Below, piece by piece: positions 17,573 through 26,321 of a stretch of 64,000 nt of DNA; position 1 is the first letter of the stretch; each line of letters starts with the position of its first letter. The notes under the pieces were generated by a model. The model was given only the letters and a program-made list of their open reading frames with translations. It was not told the origin of the DNA and ran no database searches. Position numbers and translations under genes: made by a program. This DNA comes from Roseiarcus sp963758335. Its GTDB lineage: Bacteria; Pseudomonadota; Alphaproteobacteria; Rhizobiales; Beijerinckiaceae. The DNA is taken from the NCBI GenBank assembly GCA_963758335.1, contig CAVWVF010000003.1, forward strand, positions 434,001 through 498,000, written 5' to 3'.

Positions 17573-17661
17573 GCAGCAGCGCCTTGTCGACGATCGGCTT
17601 GGCGAATTGCGGACAGCGTAGTTGCGCGTGCGCTTTTCTCGCGGCGGAAGGAGGAAGTCCG

Positions 17662-18603
17662 ATGGTTGACGACTGGCGTCGATGGCCGTGTCTCTCCTGT
17701 GACGACTGGAGCGACGCCGCGCTCACGCTCCAACTTTGGACGCAGATCGTCGGCAAGATTCGGTTGGCCTCGAGCCCTTGGCTCAACCACAGCTGGCACG
17801 TGCCGTTCTACGTCACGGCGCGGGGGCTCGGCACGTCGCCAATCCCCGCCGGAGATGAAATCCTCGAGTTCGAATTCGATTTCCTTCTCCACCGCCTGAT
17901 CGCCAGAAGCAGTAGCGGAGGAGAACGCGCGCTGCCGCTCGAACCACGGACAGTGGCCGATTTCTATGCCGAGATTCGCGATCTCTTGAGCGAGTTCGGC
18001 GTCGACATCGCGCTTAACGACCAACCCTGCGAACTTCCCGACGCCATCCCGTTTTCATCCGACCACGTCCATTCGGCCTATGATCCGCAGGCGGCGCATA
18101 ACTTCTGGCGGGTCCTCATCCGCGCCGATCGTGTCCTCAAGCTCTTCCGCAGCGGCTATGTCGGCAAGGCGAGCCCTGTGCATTTCTTTTGGGGCAGCTT
18201 CGATCTCGCCGTCACCCGCTTTTCCGGACGACGCGCGCCGCTGCATCCCGGCGGCGTCCCCGGCCTGTCGGACAGAGTCGTGCGCGAGGCTTATTCTCAC
18301 GAAGTGAGCAGCGCCGGATTCTGGCCGGGCGGCGCAGCCTATCCGCACGCGATTTTCTACTCCTACGCCTATCCGGAGCCGCCCGGATTCAGAGACGCCA
18401 GGGTGAGTCCGCCGGCCCGCTTCGAACAGAGTCTCGGCGAGTTCGTTCTGCCTTACGACGGCCTGCACGACGCACGCGATCCCGATGCGATGGTCCTTCG
18501 ATTTCTCTCTGAAACGTACGCAGCTGCCGCCGACTGCGGCGCGTGGGACCGCGCCGCACTTGAATGCCCGCTCGGCGTTCCGGGAAGGCCTCGCCCGATT
18601 TGA
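17662..18603 (+). CDS. DUF5996 family protein
   Basis: A 313-residue soluble protein matching the DUF5996 family: it opens WPCLSCDDWSDAALTLQLWTQ, has SSPWLNHSWHVPFYVTARGL, EFEFDFLLHRLI, an HSAYDPQAAHNFWRVLI block and HFFWGSFDLAVTRFSGRRAP, with aromatic-rich C-terminal motifs (HAIFYSYAYPEPPGF). No enzymatic role is established for the family. GGAAGGAGGAAG upstream of the ATG at 17662 supports that start. It is 89 bp beyond yacG and may have its own promoter. The protein is complete. Confidence 0.85.
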   Translation: MVDDWRRWPCLSCDDWSDAALTLQLWTQIVGKIRLASSPWLNHSWHVPFYVTARGLGTSPIPAGDEILEFEFDFLLHRLIARSSSGGERALPLEPRTVADFYAEIRDLLSEFGVDIALNDQPCELPDAIPFSSDHVHSAYDPQAAHNFWRVLIRADRVLKLFRSGYVGKASPVHFFWGSFDLAVTRFSGRRAPLHPGGVPGLSDRVVREAYSHEVSSAGFWPGGAAYPHAIFYSYAYPEPPGFRDARVSPPARFEQSLGEFVLPYDGLHDARDPDAMVLRFLSETYAAAADCGAWDRAALECPLGVPGRPRPI

Positions 18604-19481
18604 ATGGACTCGGTTACGGGGCTGCTCGGTCCAACTTTCAAAGAGGCCGGGCAATTCGATATGCGCATGGGTCGGCGACCGAGGTTGAGGCCTCGGGGCG
18701 GCAAAATTCACTATTAATGGGCAAAGACAGGCAGTTTTTCGTGTTTCGGAGCAAATCGACTACAAAAAGATCAAAGATTCCAAAATGTTGCGTGAAGTTC
18801 CTGTTTTTCGTCGGAACACGGGCGTAACAGGCGCTTAACAGAGGCATAACAGGTGGTGTTTGGGCGAAAACAGAGAGTTCCCGGCTAACTCGGCTGTCCG
18901 CGGGGTCGCCTCTCCGACCTACCAAAATCGCATGGCCGCGGTCGCCACAGACAAGGGGTAAATTTACCATTTCTAGCAGCCTTTCGGACTTAAACGTTAA
19001 GCCGTTGATTTCATTAGAGTTCGCGTTTCAGGGTAGAAAAATAAAACCAAATGATATCAATATGTTATCGGTCAAGCGGACTTCGAGTCCGACAGACTGC
19101 TAGCGTCCCAGAATGAGTCCAACGCCCGGGCACGGACAAGGAAGGTCGCAACTCTCGTTTGAGCCCATCTTGCAACTCAAGTACGGTCAATTTTTCCCGA
19201 TGGACGCGTATACCGACAACAACTCGCATTGCACACGACGAAAGAGCAGATGTCTAATCAAGTGGCTCGCTTTCCGCGCCGTGGTCACGATCTCGTCGTG
19301 AGGCGCCCCTTGCCGCAGACGTGAGCCTCGAAGAACGCCCGGCCCGCCGTCGGTGCTCTAGTCCTTCGAGACGCCGGCCTCGCCCCGCGAGCCGCGCCCG
19401 CGGCAGGAACGCGCCGCGGCGAGCGACAAATCGCGAATTTCAGTCTGGTTTCTCGCAAGCCCCGAAATCCGTGTTGCGTCA
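18604..19481. other. Gene-poor, AT-richer intergenic stretch
   Basis: About 880 bp with no credible gene. The 18700-19100 part is clearly AT-richer than the neighbours. Positions 18798-18855 carry degenerate copies of the AACAGG motif (GTAACAGGCG, TTAACAGAGG, ATAACAGGTG at about 13-bp steps) and resemble the cluster near 8.4 kb. Short open frames at 18564-18827, 19113-19301 and 19321-19524 have unnatural composition. The right end merges into an oligopeptidase B remnant. Confidence 0.5.
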
Positions 19482-19616
19482 ACTCGCCTGGTCCGTCCGC
19501 AATCGGCCGCTCGCGAAGGCGTAGTTGCGCGCGACCTCCTCGAGCCGGTCGAACCGCCCGGGCTGTCCGGCGTGGCCCGCCTCCATAGCGGTGCGCAAGA
19601 GGACAGGCCCACCGCC
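19482..19616 (-). pseudogene. C-terminal remnant of an S9 prolyl oligopeptidase (oligopeptidase B type)
   Basis: About 45 codons on the minus strand read PVLLRTAMEAGHAGQPGR followed by FDRLEEVARNYAF. This resembles the C-terminal end of oligopeptidase B (PtrB), where the catalytic histidine is in the AGHxGxSGR motif and is followed by EIAxEYAF. No upstream part of the enzyme (about 650 residues) is present, so only the tail survives. The match is from memory of the family motif. It marks a deletion endpoint between the DUF5996 gene and the sugar transporter. Confidence 0.6.
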
Positions 19617-19747
19617 GGAGCGCCTGACCGCGGCGCAGATCGGCCTTCCCACGGTCATAAATCGCATGACGGCAGTGACTTATTTATCTGGTACATACAG
19701 AACAATTAGGTGAAAAATAAGCCGTCCCAGACATAGCTGGGGCACAA

Positions 19748-19778
19748 GGTCCGCTTTCGCGCACCGCGAAAGCGGACC
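19748..19778 (-). terminator. Strong hairpin downstream of sugar ABC operon
   Basis: A perfect 14-bp inverted repeat, GGTCCGCTTTCGCG and its complement, with a 3-base loop, 52 bp past the permease stop. It is well placed to end the minus-strand ABC transporter message, although on that strand only a weak T-run (TTGTG) follows it. Confidence 0.55.
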
Positions 19779-19830
19779 ACCAAGTTCATAGTCGCGGAAG
19801 CTCGAGCTTTGAGCCCCACGCCGATCCGCC

Positions 19831-20859
19831 CTACGCCCCCTTCCTCCGCCGCTGCCGATACTGGTCGGCGACGACGGCGGCGACGATGACGCCGCCCTTG
19901 ATGATTTCCTGGTAGTGCGCGTCGACGTTGAGGAAGGTGAAGCCCGAGGTCAGAATGCCGAGGATGACCGCGCCGATGACGGTGCCTGTCATGCGTCCGA
20001 CGCCGCCGGACAGCGACGTGCCGCCGATGACCGCGGCGGCGATCGCGTCGAGCTCGAAGCCCATGCCGACGCCGGCCTGGCCGCTGATCGCGCGCGCCGT
20101 GTGCACGATGCCCGACAGGCCCGAGAGCAGCCCCGCCATCATGTAGACGAGCACGACGTGGCGCTCGACGTTGATGCCGGAGACGCGGGCGGCGAGCGGA
20201 TTGGCGCCGATCGCGTAGGTGAACTTGCCGTAGCGGGTGTAACGCAGCGCGATGTGGAAGATGAAGGCGACGGCGAGGAAGATGATGACCGGCCACCAAC
20301 CCGAGCCGATTGCCGCGAAGGAATCCGTGAGATTGCCGATCGGCTGGCCGTTCGTGTACCAGTCGGCGACGCCGCGCGCCGACACCATCATGCCGAGCGT
20401 CGCGATGAACGGCGGGATCTTGGTGAAGGCTATCAGCGAACCGTTGACGAGTCCGACGATGAGACCGCAGACGAGGCCCGCCACCACCGGAAAGATGGGA
20501 TTGAGGCCGGTAAGGCTCGGATAGATGGCGTGGGAATAGCCTGCGACCTGCGCCAAGCTCGCGGCGATCATCGCCGTCATGCCGACGACCGAGCCGGACG
20601 ACAGATCGATACCGCCCATGATGATGACCTGCGTCACGCCGACGGCGATGATGCCGATCTCCGCTTCCTGAAGGATCATGATCTTCAGCCTGAGCGGGTT
20701 GGCGATGAAGCTCTGCCCGACGAAGATCCATCCCAGGACCTCGAACAGGAGCATCATGCCGATCATGACGCCGAGAATGCTGAGCTCGGGCGGCAGGCGG
20801 CGGCGTCCGGCGCTGGGAGCTTCGGTGGTCGGGGCGGCGGTGCTGATGTCGGTGGCCAC
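19831..20859 (-). CDS. Ribose-type sugar ABC transporter permease
   Basis: A 342-residue inner-membrane permease of the RbsC/XylH class, with about nine hydrophobic segments after a 30-residue polar N-terminus. Recognisable blocks are GGIDLSSGSVVGMTAMIAA, FIATLGMMVSARGVADW, YAIGANPLAARVSGINVERH, DAIAAAVIGGTSLSGGVGRM and GVIVAAVVADQYRQRRRKG. It forms the membrane channel of a carbohydrate importer together with the ATPase and binding protein encoded upstream on the same strand. The exact sugar cannot be read from the sequence. Confidence 0.93.
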   Translation of the reverse strand: MATDISTAAPTTEAPSAGRRRLPPELSILGVMIGMMLLFEVLGWIFVGQSFIANPLRLKIMILQEAEIGIIAVGVTQVIIMGGIDLSSGSVVGMTAMIAASLAQVAGYSHAIYPSLTGLNPIFPVVAGLVCGLIVGLVNGSLIAFTKIPPFIATLGMMVSARGVADWYTNGQPIGNLTDSFAAIGSGWWPVIIFLAVAFIFHIALRYTRYGKFTYAIGANPLAARVSGINVERHVVLVYMMAGLLSGLSGIVHTARAISGQAGVGMGFELDAIAAAVIGGTSLSGGVGRMTGTVIGAVILGILTSGFTFLNVDAHYQEIIKGGVIVAAVVADQYRQRRRKGA

Positions 20860-20892
20860 GTTCGCGTCTCCTCCGTTCTGAGGCCCTCGCCG

Positions 20893-22437
20893 CTACTGCG
20901 ACGCGAGCTCCATGATTTTGACCTGTGTCGCGTCCTTGCGGTCGACGATGCCAGTCATGCGCCCCTCGTGCATGACCAGAACGCGGTCGCTCATGCCCAG
21001 GACCTCCGGCATTTCCGACGAGATCATCATGACCGCGACGCCCTGTCCGGCGAGCTCGGTGATGAGCTTGTGGATCTCGGCCTTGGCGCCGACGTCGATG
21101 CCGCGGGTCGGCTCGTCGAGGATGAGGATTTTCGGCTTGGTCATCAGCCAGCGGGCGATCAGAACCTTTTGCTGATTGCCGCCGGAAAGGTTGAGCACCG
21201 GCTCCTCGAGATCGGGCGTGCGCACTCTCAGGCGCTGCTTCTGCTGCTGGCAGAGCGCCTCGATCTGGCGCTCCTTCACGAAGCCCGCGCGGGCATGGCC
21301 ATGACGCAAGAGCGCGATCTGCATGTTGGCCATGATGTCGAGCAGGAGGAAGCAGCCGCTCTCCTTGCGGTCCTCGGTCAGGAAGGCCATGCCGGCGTCC
21401 ATCGCCCTGCCGGGGTTCCTGATCGCGATCTCTTTCCCGTCGATCGCGATCGTGCCGGAGGTCGCGGGAGTGACGCCGAACAAGGTCTCGGCGACGTTGC
21501 TGCGTCCCGAGCCCACGAGGCCGGCGAAGCCGAGGATCTCGCCCTTGCGCAGATCGAAGGAGACGTCGCGAAAACGGCCTTCCAGCGAGAGGTTTCGCAC
21601 CGACAGCGCGACCTCGCCGATCGGCACCGTCTCTTTCGGGAACATCTGGGTGATTTCACGCCCGACCATCATCCGGATGATGTCGTCGCGCGTCACGTCC
21701 GAGGCCCGGTGCTCCCCGACGAAACGGCCGTCGCGGAAAACAGACACTTCGTCGGCGATCTCGAAGAGTTCGTTCATCTTGTGGGTGATGTAGACGATGC
21801 CCTTGTCCCTGGCTTTCAGGGTCCGGATGATCCTGAACAGGTGTTCGACCTCGCGGTCGGTAAGGGCCGAGGTCGGCTCGTCCATGATGAGAATGTCGGA
21901 ATCGTAGCTGACCGCCTTGGCGATCTCGATCATTTGCCGGCTGGCGACGGAAAGATCGCGCACTTCGGCTTCAGGATCGATCGGAATCTCGAGCTGCTCG
22001 AACAGGTCCTTGGTGCGCCGGCGCATTTCATCGTGGCGCACCAGACCAAAGGCGTTTAGCGGCTCGCGGCGGATCCAAATGTTCTCGGCGACCGTCATAT
22101 AATTCATCAGGTTCAATTCCTGATGGATCATGGCGATGCCGTAGCGCAGCGCGTCGAGCGGCGACGTCAGCTTGATTTCCTGGCCCTTCAGTTTGAACGA
22201 GCCGGAATCGGGCGTGTAGATGCCCGCGATGATCTTCATCAGCGTCGACTTGCCCGCGCCGTTCTCGCCCATCAGCGCGTGGACATGGCCGCGCTTCAGC
22301 CGGAACGACACGTCGTCGAGCGCCAGCACGCCGGGGAAGGCTTTGCGGACATTGGCGACTTCAAGCAGGTATTCGGCGCCCGGCACGGCGCCGCTTTGCC
22401 GGATGATCTCCGCGGTCGACGGACTGATGGTCGCCAT
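20893..22437 (-). CDS. Sugar ABC transporter ATP-binding protein (two ABC domains)
   Basis: A 514-residue double ATPase of the RbsA/MglA/XylG type. Domain 1 has GENGAGKSTLMK (Walker A), LSVASRQMIEIAKA (signature region) and LIMDEPTSALT (Walker B). Domain 2 has the degenerate GLVGSGRSNVAE, LSGGNQQKVLIARW and LILDEPTRGIDVG. The typical asymmetry of this family, with the second nucleotide site degenerate, is visible. I placed the start at the ATG at 22437; the open frame continues upstream to 22506 without family-like sequence. It lies 33 bp before the permease gene. Confidence 0.93.
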   Translation of the reverse strand: MATISPSTAEIIRQSGAVPGAEYLLEVANVRKAFPGVLALDDVSFRLKRGHVHALMGENGAGKSTLMKIIAGIYTPDSGSFKLKGQEIKLTSPLDALRYGIAMIHQELNLMNYMTVAENIWIRREPLNAFGLVRHDEMRRRTKDLFEQLEIPIDPEAEVRDLSVASRQMIEIAKAVSYDSDILIMDEPTSALTDREVEHLFRIIRTLKARDKGIVYITHKMNELFEIADEVSVFRDGRFVGEHRASDVTRDDIIRMMVGREITQMFPKETVPIGEVALSVRNLSLEGRFRDVSFDLRKGEILGFAGLVGSGRSNVAETLFGVTPATSGTIAIDGKEIAIRNPGRAMDAGMAFLTEDRKESGCFLLLDIMANMQIALLRHGHARAGFVKERQIEALCQQQKQRLRVRTPDLEEPVLNLSGGNQQKVLIARWLMTKPKILILDEPTRGIDVGAKAEIHKLITELAGQGVAVMMISSEMPEVLGMSDRVLVMHEGRMTGIVDRKDATQVKIMELASQ

Positions 22438-22565
22438 GGCGCTTCGTCCCCTATGAAAGCTGCGCCGCCCTTCATTCCAGGGCTTGCGCCGATCCTGACA
22501 AAACATCGAAGGCTAAGGGCCGGAGGCGCGCATGAAGGCCGCTCGCCCCCGGCGGGTTCTGCCGA

Positions 22566-23494
22566 TCAGTTCTTCTTCATGAACTGGTCCAGGTTGGCCG
22601 GGGTCACCAGCTGGAACGGGATGTAGACCTTCTTGTCGACCGACTTGCCGGCGGCGAGCGCAAGCGCCACGTCGACCGCGCCCTTACCCTGGCCGGCGGC
22701 GTCCTGGAACACGGTGACCTTGAGGTCGCCCGCCTTCATCGAGGCGAGGGCGTCCTGCGTCGCGTCGACCCCGCCGACGATCGCCTTCTTGGTGTCGATT
22801 CCGGCCGCCTTCATCGCCTGGAGTGCGCCGATCGCCATCTCGTCGTTGTTCGAGACGACCGCGTCGAACTTCATGCCCTTCGACAGCCAGTTGGTCATCA
22901 GGTTCTGGCCCTTGGTGCGATCCCATTCCGCGGTCTGCTCGGCGATGATCTTCATGCCTTTGCATTCCGGCGTGGCGATGACCTCGTGGATGTCCTTGGT
23001 GCGCTGCACCGCCGCTTGGTTGGAAAGCTGGCCTTCGATGACCAGAAGGTCGCCCTTGCCGCCAAGAAGCTTGCAGATCTGCTTGGTCTCGAGCGTGCCC
23101 GACTCGGCCTCGTTCGAGGCGACGAAGGCGGCCTTCGGCCCGAGCTTGTCGACGTCGTTTGGCTCGCGGTTGACATAGACGAGCGGCACGCCGGCGTCGG
23201 CCGCGGCCCTGGTGATGGCGGCAGTCGCCGAGGTGTCGACGGGATTGACGATGATCGCGTCGACGCCGTTGGCGATGAAGTTCTGCACCTGGCTCAGCTG
23301 CTTGGAGACGTCGTCCTTGGCGTCCTCGATCTGCAGCGAAACGCCCGGCAGCGTCTTGGCGTAGTCGGCCATGCCGTTGCGGAGCACTGTGAGGAAGTTG
23401 TCGTCGAACTTGTCCATCGACACGCCGATCTTGGTGGCGAAGGCCGGGCTGGACAGCCGGTGGCGGCGGCGAGCGCAATCAAAATGCGTTTCAT
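22566..23494 (-). pseudogene. Sugar ABC transporter substrate-binding protein, frameshifted in signal peptide
   Basis: Periplasmic binding protein of the ribose/galactose class (about 309 residues if intact). The start ATG at 23494 has GGGAGGAGAC upstream and encodes MKRILIALAAATG. Then, at about 23450-23460, the frame is off by one; the mature protein continues in the other frame as SSPAFATKIGVSMDKFDDN. Mature segments include NGVDAIIVNPVDTSATAA, VYVNREPNDVD, FDAVVSNNDEMAIGALQAM and GGVDATQDALASMKAG. One missing base in the signal peptide would silence the gene. Everything after it is intact, so the lesion is either very recent or a sequence error. First gene of the sugar ABC operon. Confidence 0.8.
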
Positions 23495-23596
23495 GGCAGT
23501 CTCCTCCCTCGGCGCCGGCAGGCGCCGTTCGGTTTCGCGTGAGCCCGGTTAACGGTTTGGCCAGCCAGTCGCGGGCGAGGCAAGCCGTGTAACAAA

Positions 23597-23637
23597 CATT
23601 CCAAAAATAATCAAGACCGGAAAATTCATTCCAAAAA
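23597..23637. promoter_or_regulatory. Paired CATTCCAAAAA repeats upstream of sugar ABC operon
   Basis: The 11-bp sequence CATTCCAAAAA occurs at 23597-23607 and again at 23627-23637, a spacing of 30 bp or about three helical turns. It lies about 100 bp upstream of the binding-protein start in an AT-rich island (ATTATATAAGTACAAT just beyond). The spacing and place suggest operators for a dimeric regulator of the transport operon. The adjacent LacI-family remnant was perhaps that regulator. Confidence 0.4.
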
Positions 23638-23733
23638 AATTGTGCATATTATATAAGTACAATATTGACGCAGAAATAAGCGCGAAAGGCAAAATCCGGA
23701 CAAATCGACCGAGACCGGCCGAATCAGCCGCCT

Positions 23734-24023
23734 TCAGATAATGGTTGGAAGATAAAGCTCGAAGGGGACGAAAACCGGGCTTTGCACGGCCTCATGCGGC
23801 GCGGCGAGGGTGGCGGACATCGCCGTCAGCGCGTGCTCGGCGAGGACCGTGGTCCGCACGCCGTCGAGGCGCGCGTCGTCGCGGTCAGTTTGTTGCAGAC
23901 GATGGCGAGTTCACCGGGCGCGGCCTCGTCGCGTGCGGCGGCGATAGCACCCTCCATTCCGCCGTCGCAGATGTAGAGGCCGACAAGGTCCCGGTGGGTA
24001 GCGATCATGTTCTGCGTGGCCAC
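23734..24023 (-). pseudogene. C-terminal remnant of a LacI-family regulator
   Basis: The minus strand first reads ATHRDLVGLYICDGGMEGA, IAAARDEAAPGELAIVCNKL and TATTRA. After a one-base shift it reads DGVRTTVLAEHALTAM and FVPFELYLPTII to the stop at 23734. This matches the last third of a LacI/periplasmic-binding-type regulator (sugar-binding subdomain). The helix-turn-helix and the first two-thirds are missing; repeats begin at 24039. Located directly upstream of the sugar ABC operon, it is plausibly the decayed local regulator. Confidence 0.55.
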
Positions 24024-24038
24024 ATAAACTATGCGAGG

Positions 24039-24189
24039 GCAGTAGGCAGTAGGCAGTAGGCAGCTGGCAGCGGGGCTCGGCCGCGAGCGAGTGGCGATAG
24101 GCGAATGGCGAGCCGCAACCCAATTCGCTATTCGCTATTCTCGCCGCGTACCCCGACTGCCGACTGCCCACTGCCTATCGCCTACCACA
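24039..24189. repeat. GCAGTAGG tandem and inverted repeat block
   Basis: A run of three to four GCAGTAGG units (24039-24070) is followed by GGCGATAGGCGAATGGCGAG, then ATTCGCTATTCGCTATTC and finally CTGCCGACTGCCCACTGCCT. The second half is roughly the inverse of the first, so the block can fold into a long imperfect hairpin with repetitive arms. It sits between the LacI remnant and the Rieske ferredoxin gene, ending 20 bp before that gene's ribosome-binding site. Similar blocks are, as I recall, dispersed in Hyphomicrobiales genomes. Confidence 0.6.
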
Positions 24190-24209
24190 TCAGAAGGAGA
24201 GAGCACACG

Positions 24210-24527
24210 ATGACCGAGACCTGGATTGACGCGGGCGCGGCGGACTCGATCTTGCCTGATGACGTCAGACCCTTCGACCACGACGGCAAACCCTATGCGC
24301 TCTATCGGACCGCGGATGATCGCTACTTCGCCACCGACGGCCTCTGCACGCACGAATACGCGGAGCTCTCCGACGGCTTCGTGCAGGGCACGATCATCGA
24401 ATGCCCGCTGCACAACGGCCGCTTTGACTTCACCACCGGCGAAGCGAAGGGCGCGCCCGCCTGTGTCGACCTCCAGACCTATCCGGTGAAGGTTGAGGGC
24501 GGCCGGATCCTGATCAAGCTCGACTGA
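24210..24527 (+). CDS. Rieske [2Fe-2S] ferredoxin (MocE / dioxygenase ferredoxin type)
   Basis: A 105-residue soluble Rieske ferredoxin. The cluster ligands are in CTHEYAEL and CPLHNGRFDF, the C-x-H ... C-x2-H pattern, followed by the usual DFTTGEAKGAPACVDLQTYPV strand region. Such proteins carry electrons to ring-hydroxylating oxygenases or related monooxygenases. No oxygenase gene lies next to it in this window; two dehydrogenase genes follow. The start ATG at 24210 is preceded by AGAAGGAGAGAG, an excellent ribosome-binding site. Confidence 0.9.
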   Translation: MTETWIDAGAADSILPDDVRPFDHDGKPYALYRTADDRYFATDGLCTHEYAELSDGFVQGTIIECPLHNGRFDFTTGEAKGAPACVDLQTYPVKVEGGRILIKLD

Positions 24528-24604
24528 GGCCTTCGCCCCCTGGCGCGAGTTCCCACCCATTGCTATTGCGAAAGGGAAACGCGAGAACCAGGGAGAGGCG
24601 CGCA

Positions 24605-25366
24605 ATGAGGATTTCCGGAGCGGCGGCGATCGTTACGGGGGGAGGGTCGGGGCTCGGCCGTGCGACGGCCGAGGCGCTGGCCGCCAAAGGGGCGCGGGTT
24701 GCGGTCTTCGACCTCAATCCGGCTGCGGCCGAAGAGGCGGCGAAGGCGATCGGCGGCCTCGCGGTGGTATGCGACGTGGCCGACGACAATTCGGCCACGG
24801 CCGCAGTCGCCAAGGCGGAAGAAACGCATGGGCCGGCGCGCGTGCTCGTCAACTGCGCCGGGATCGGCACGGGGATCCGCGTCGTCAGCCGGGAGGGCGC
24901 CCCGGCGCCGCTTACGGATTTCGAGAGGGTGATCCGGGTCAATCTTATCGGCACGTTCAACATGATCCGCCTCGCGGCGGCCTCGATGGGCAAGCTCGAG
25001 CCGGTCGAGGGCGAACGCGGAGTCATCGTCTCGACCGCGTCGGTTGCGGCCTACGAGGGCCAGATCGGCCAGTCCGCCTATTCCGCGTCCAAGGGCGGAG
25101 TCGTGGCGATGACGCTGCCGATCGCGCGCGAACTCGCCCGCATGGGCGTGCGCGTGAACGCGATCGCGCCGGGCGTCTTCATGACCCCGATGCTTGCGGG
25201 CCTCAGACAGGACGTGCAGGATTCGCTCGGCGCCTCGGTGCTGTTCCCCGCACGCCTCGGTCAGCCTTCCGAATTTGCCGCGCTCGCGGTCCACATCGTC
25301 GAGAACGGCTACATCAACGGCGAGACGATCCGCATCGACGGCGCCCTTCGCATGGCGCAGCGCTAG
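24605..25366 (+). CDS. SDR dehydrogenase, 3-hydroxyacyl-CoA dehydrogenase type II-like
   Basis: A 253-residue short-chain dehydrogenase with the glycine motif TGGGSGLG near the N-terminus, DLNPAAAEEAA after the second strand (favouring NAD), NCAGIGTGIRVV, and the catalytic YSASKGG. The insertion REGAPAPLTDFERVIRVNLI and the ending GETIRIDGALRMAQR resemble HSD17B10-type enzymes that oxidise 2-methyl-3-hydroxybutyryl-CoA and other 3-hydroxyacyl-CoAs in branched-chain degradation. That fits the valine-pathway genes mmsA and mmsB nearby. The ATG at 24605 follows AGGGAGAGGCGC. The next SDR gene begins 16 bp after its stop. Confidence 0.85.
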   Translation: MRISGAAAIVTGGGSGLGRATAEALAAKGARVAVFDLNPAAAEEAAKAIGGLAVVCDVADDNSATAAVAKAEETHGPARVLVNCAGIGTGIRVVSREGAPAPLTDFERVIRVNLIGTFNMIRLAAASMGKLEPVEGERGVIVSTASVAAYEGQIGQSAYSASKGGVVAMTLPIARELARMGVRVNAIAPGVFMTPMLAGLRQDVQDSLGASVLFPARLGQPSEFAALAVHIVENGYINGETIRIDGALRMAQR

Positions 25367-25382
25367 GGCAGGGGAGGGAACG

Positions 25383-26147
25383 ATGCAGAACCGAGCAGAA
25401 CGCCTCAGCGGCAAGGTTGCGCTCATCACCGGCGCGGCGTCGGGTATCGGCCGCGCGACCGCCGCCTTGTTCCATGCCGAGGGCGCTAAGGTCGCCGCGA
25501 CCGACCGGAACGAGGCGGGCCTTAAGGAGTTAAAAGCGTTCGCCGATCTCGTGCTACCGCAGGACGTGACCGACGAAGCGCGCTGGCGCGAGGTGGTCGA
25601 CAGCGTCGTCGCCGCTTTCGGAAAACTCGACATCCTGGTCAACAGCGCCGGGATCGGCACGAAGGGCAACATCGAAACCGAGACGCTGGCGGACTGGCGC
25701 AAGGTCCATGCGGTCAACGTCGAGGGCACGTTCCTCGGTTGCCGGGAGGCGGTGCGGGTCATGAAGGAGACGGGCGGCGGCTCGATCGTCAATCTCTCGT
25801 CCGTCGCCGGCATCATCGGCGATGCGCAAACGATCGCCTATTGCGCCAGCAAGGGCGCGGTCCGGCTGCTTACCAAATCCGCCGCGCTGCACTGCGGACG
25901 CAGCGGCTACAAGATCCGCGTGAATTCGGTCCATCCTTCGTTCGCCAACACCGCGATGGTTCAGGAGCTCATCGCGAGCTCGAAGAACCCGGAGCGAGTG
26001 CGCGAGGGCCTCGCGCGCGCCGCGCCGCTCGGCCGGCTCGGCCGCGCGGAGGAGATCGCCGCGGCGATCCTCTATCTGGCGAGCGACGAGTCGTCGTTCA
26101 CCACCGGCGCGGAGATCGTCGTCGACGGGGGGCTGACGGCGCAGTGA
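25383..26147 (+). CDS. SDR family oxidoreductase
   Basis: A 254-residue classical short-chain dehydrogenase: TGAASGIG cofactor motif, ATDRNEAGL (acidic residue suggesting NAD), NSAGIGTKG, SIVNLSSVAGIIG and the YCASKGA active site, ending EIVVDGGLTAQ. The KIRVNSVHPSFANTAM loop is close to cyclopentanol / 3-alpha-hydroxysteroid dehydrogenase-like members, but the substrate cannot be named. GGAGGGAACG precedes the ATG at 25383. It is probably co-transcribed with the SDR gene 16 bp upstream and the Rieske ferredoxin. Confidence 0.87.
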   Translation: MQNRAERLSGKVALITGAASGIGRATAALFHAEGAKVAATDRNEAGLKELKAFADLVLPQDVTDEARWREVVDSVVAAFGKLDILVNSAGIGTKGNIETETLADWRKVHAVNVEGTFLGCREAVRVMKETGGGSIVNLSSVAGIIGDAQTIAYCASKGAVRLLTKSAALHCGRSGYKIRVNSVHPSFANTAMVQELIASSKNPERVREGLARAAPLGRLGRAEEIAAAILYLASDESSFTTGAEIVVDGGLTAQ

Positions 26148-26155
26148 GGCAGGCC

Positions 26156-26270
26156 GTCATTGCGAGGGAGCGCAAGCGACGAAGCAATCCAGAAGAACGT
26201 CGGGCGCCTTACGTTCCCCTGGATTGCTTCCCCCGCCCCGGGCTTGGATCCGGGGGTCGCTCGCAATGAC
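26156..26270. repeat. Palindromic intergenic repeat, copy A (GTCATTGCGAG type)
   Basis: The block begins GTCATTGCGAG and ends CTCGCAATGAC, with inner CGAAGCAATCCAG / CTGGATTGCTTC arms, so it folds as a long interrupted hairpin. Its first 60 bp recur inverted at 27469-27527 with few differences. It resembles REP-like or MITE-like dispersed repeats of alphaproteobacteria and carries no gene. It lies just after the SDR stop at 26147. Confidence 0.7.
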
Positions 26271-26321
26271 GGCCTGCAATCACAAAAGCATCCCCGATCC
26301 GATGCGACCGCTGCGGTCCTT

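Noticed and set aside
19915..22059. A 714-residue plus-strand open frame opposite the sugar ABC genes
   Set aside because: It is the complement of the permease and ATPase genes, which have full family motifs; the plus-strand protein is a His/Asp/Arg-rich composition typical of high-GC antisense frames.
24039..24075. Possible CRISPR array from regular GCAGTAGG repeats
   Set aside because: Units are 8 bp and directly adjacent with no unique spacers, and no cas genes are present.
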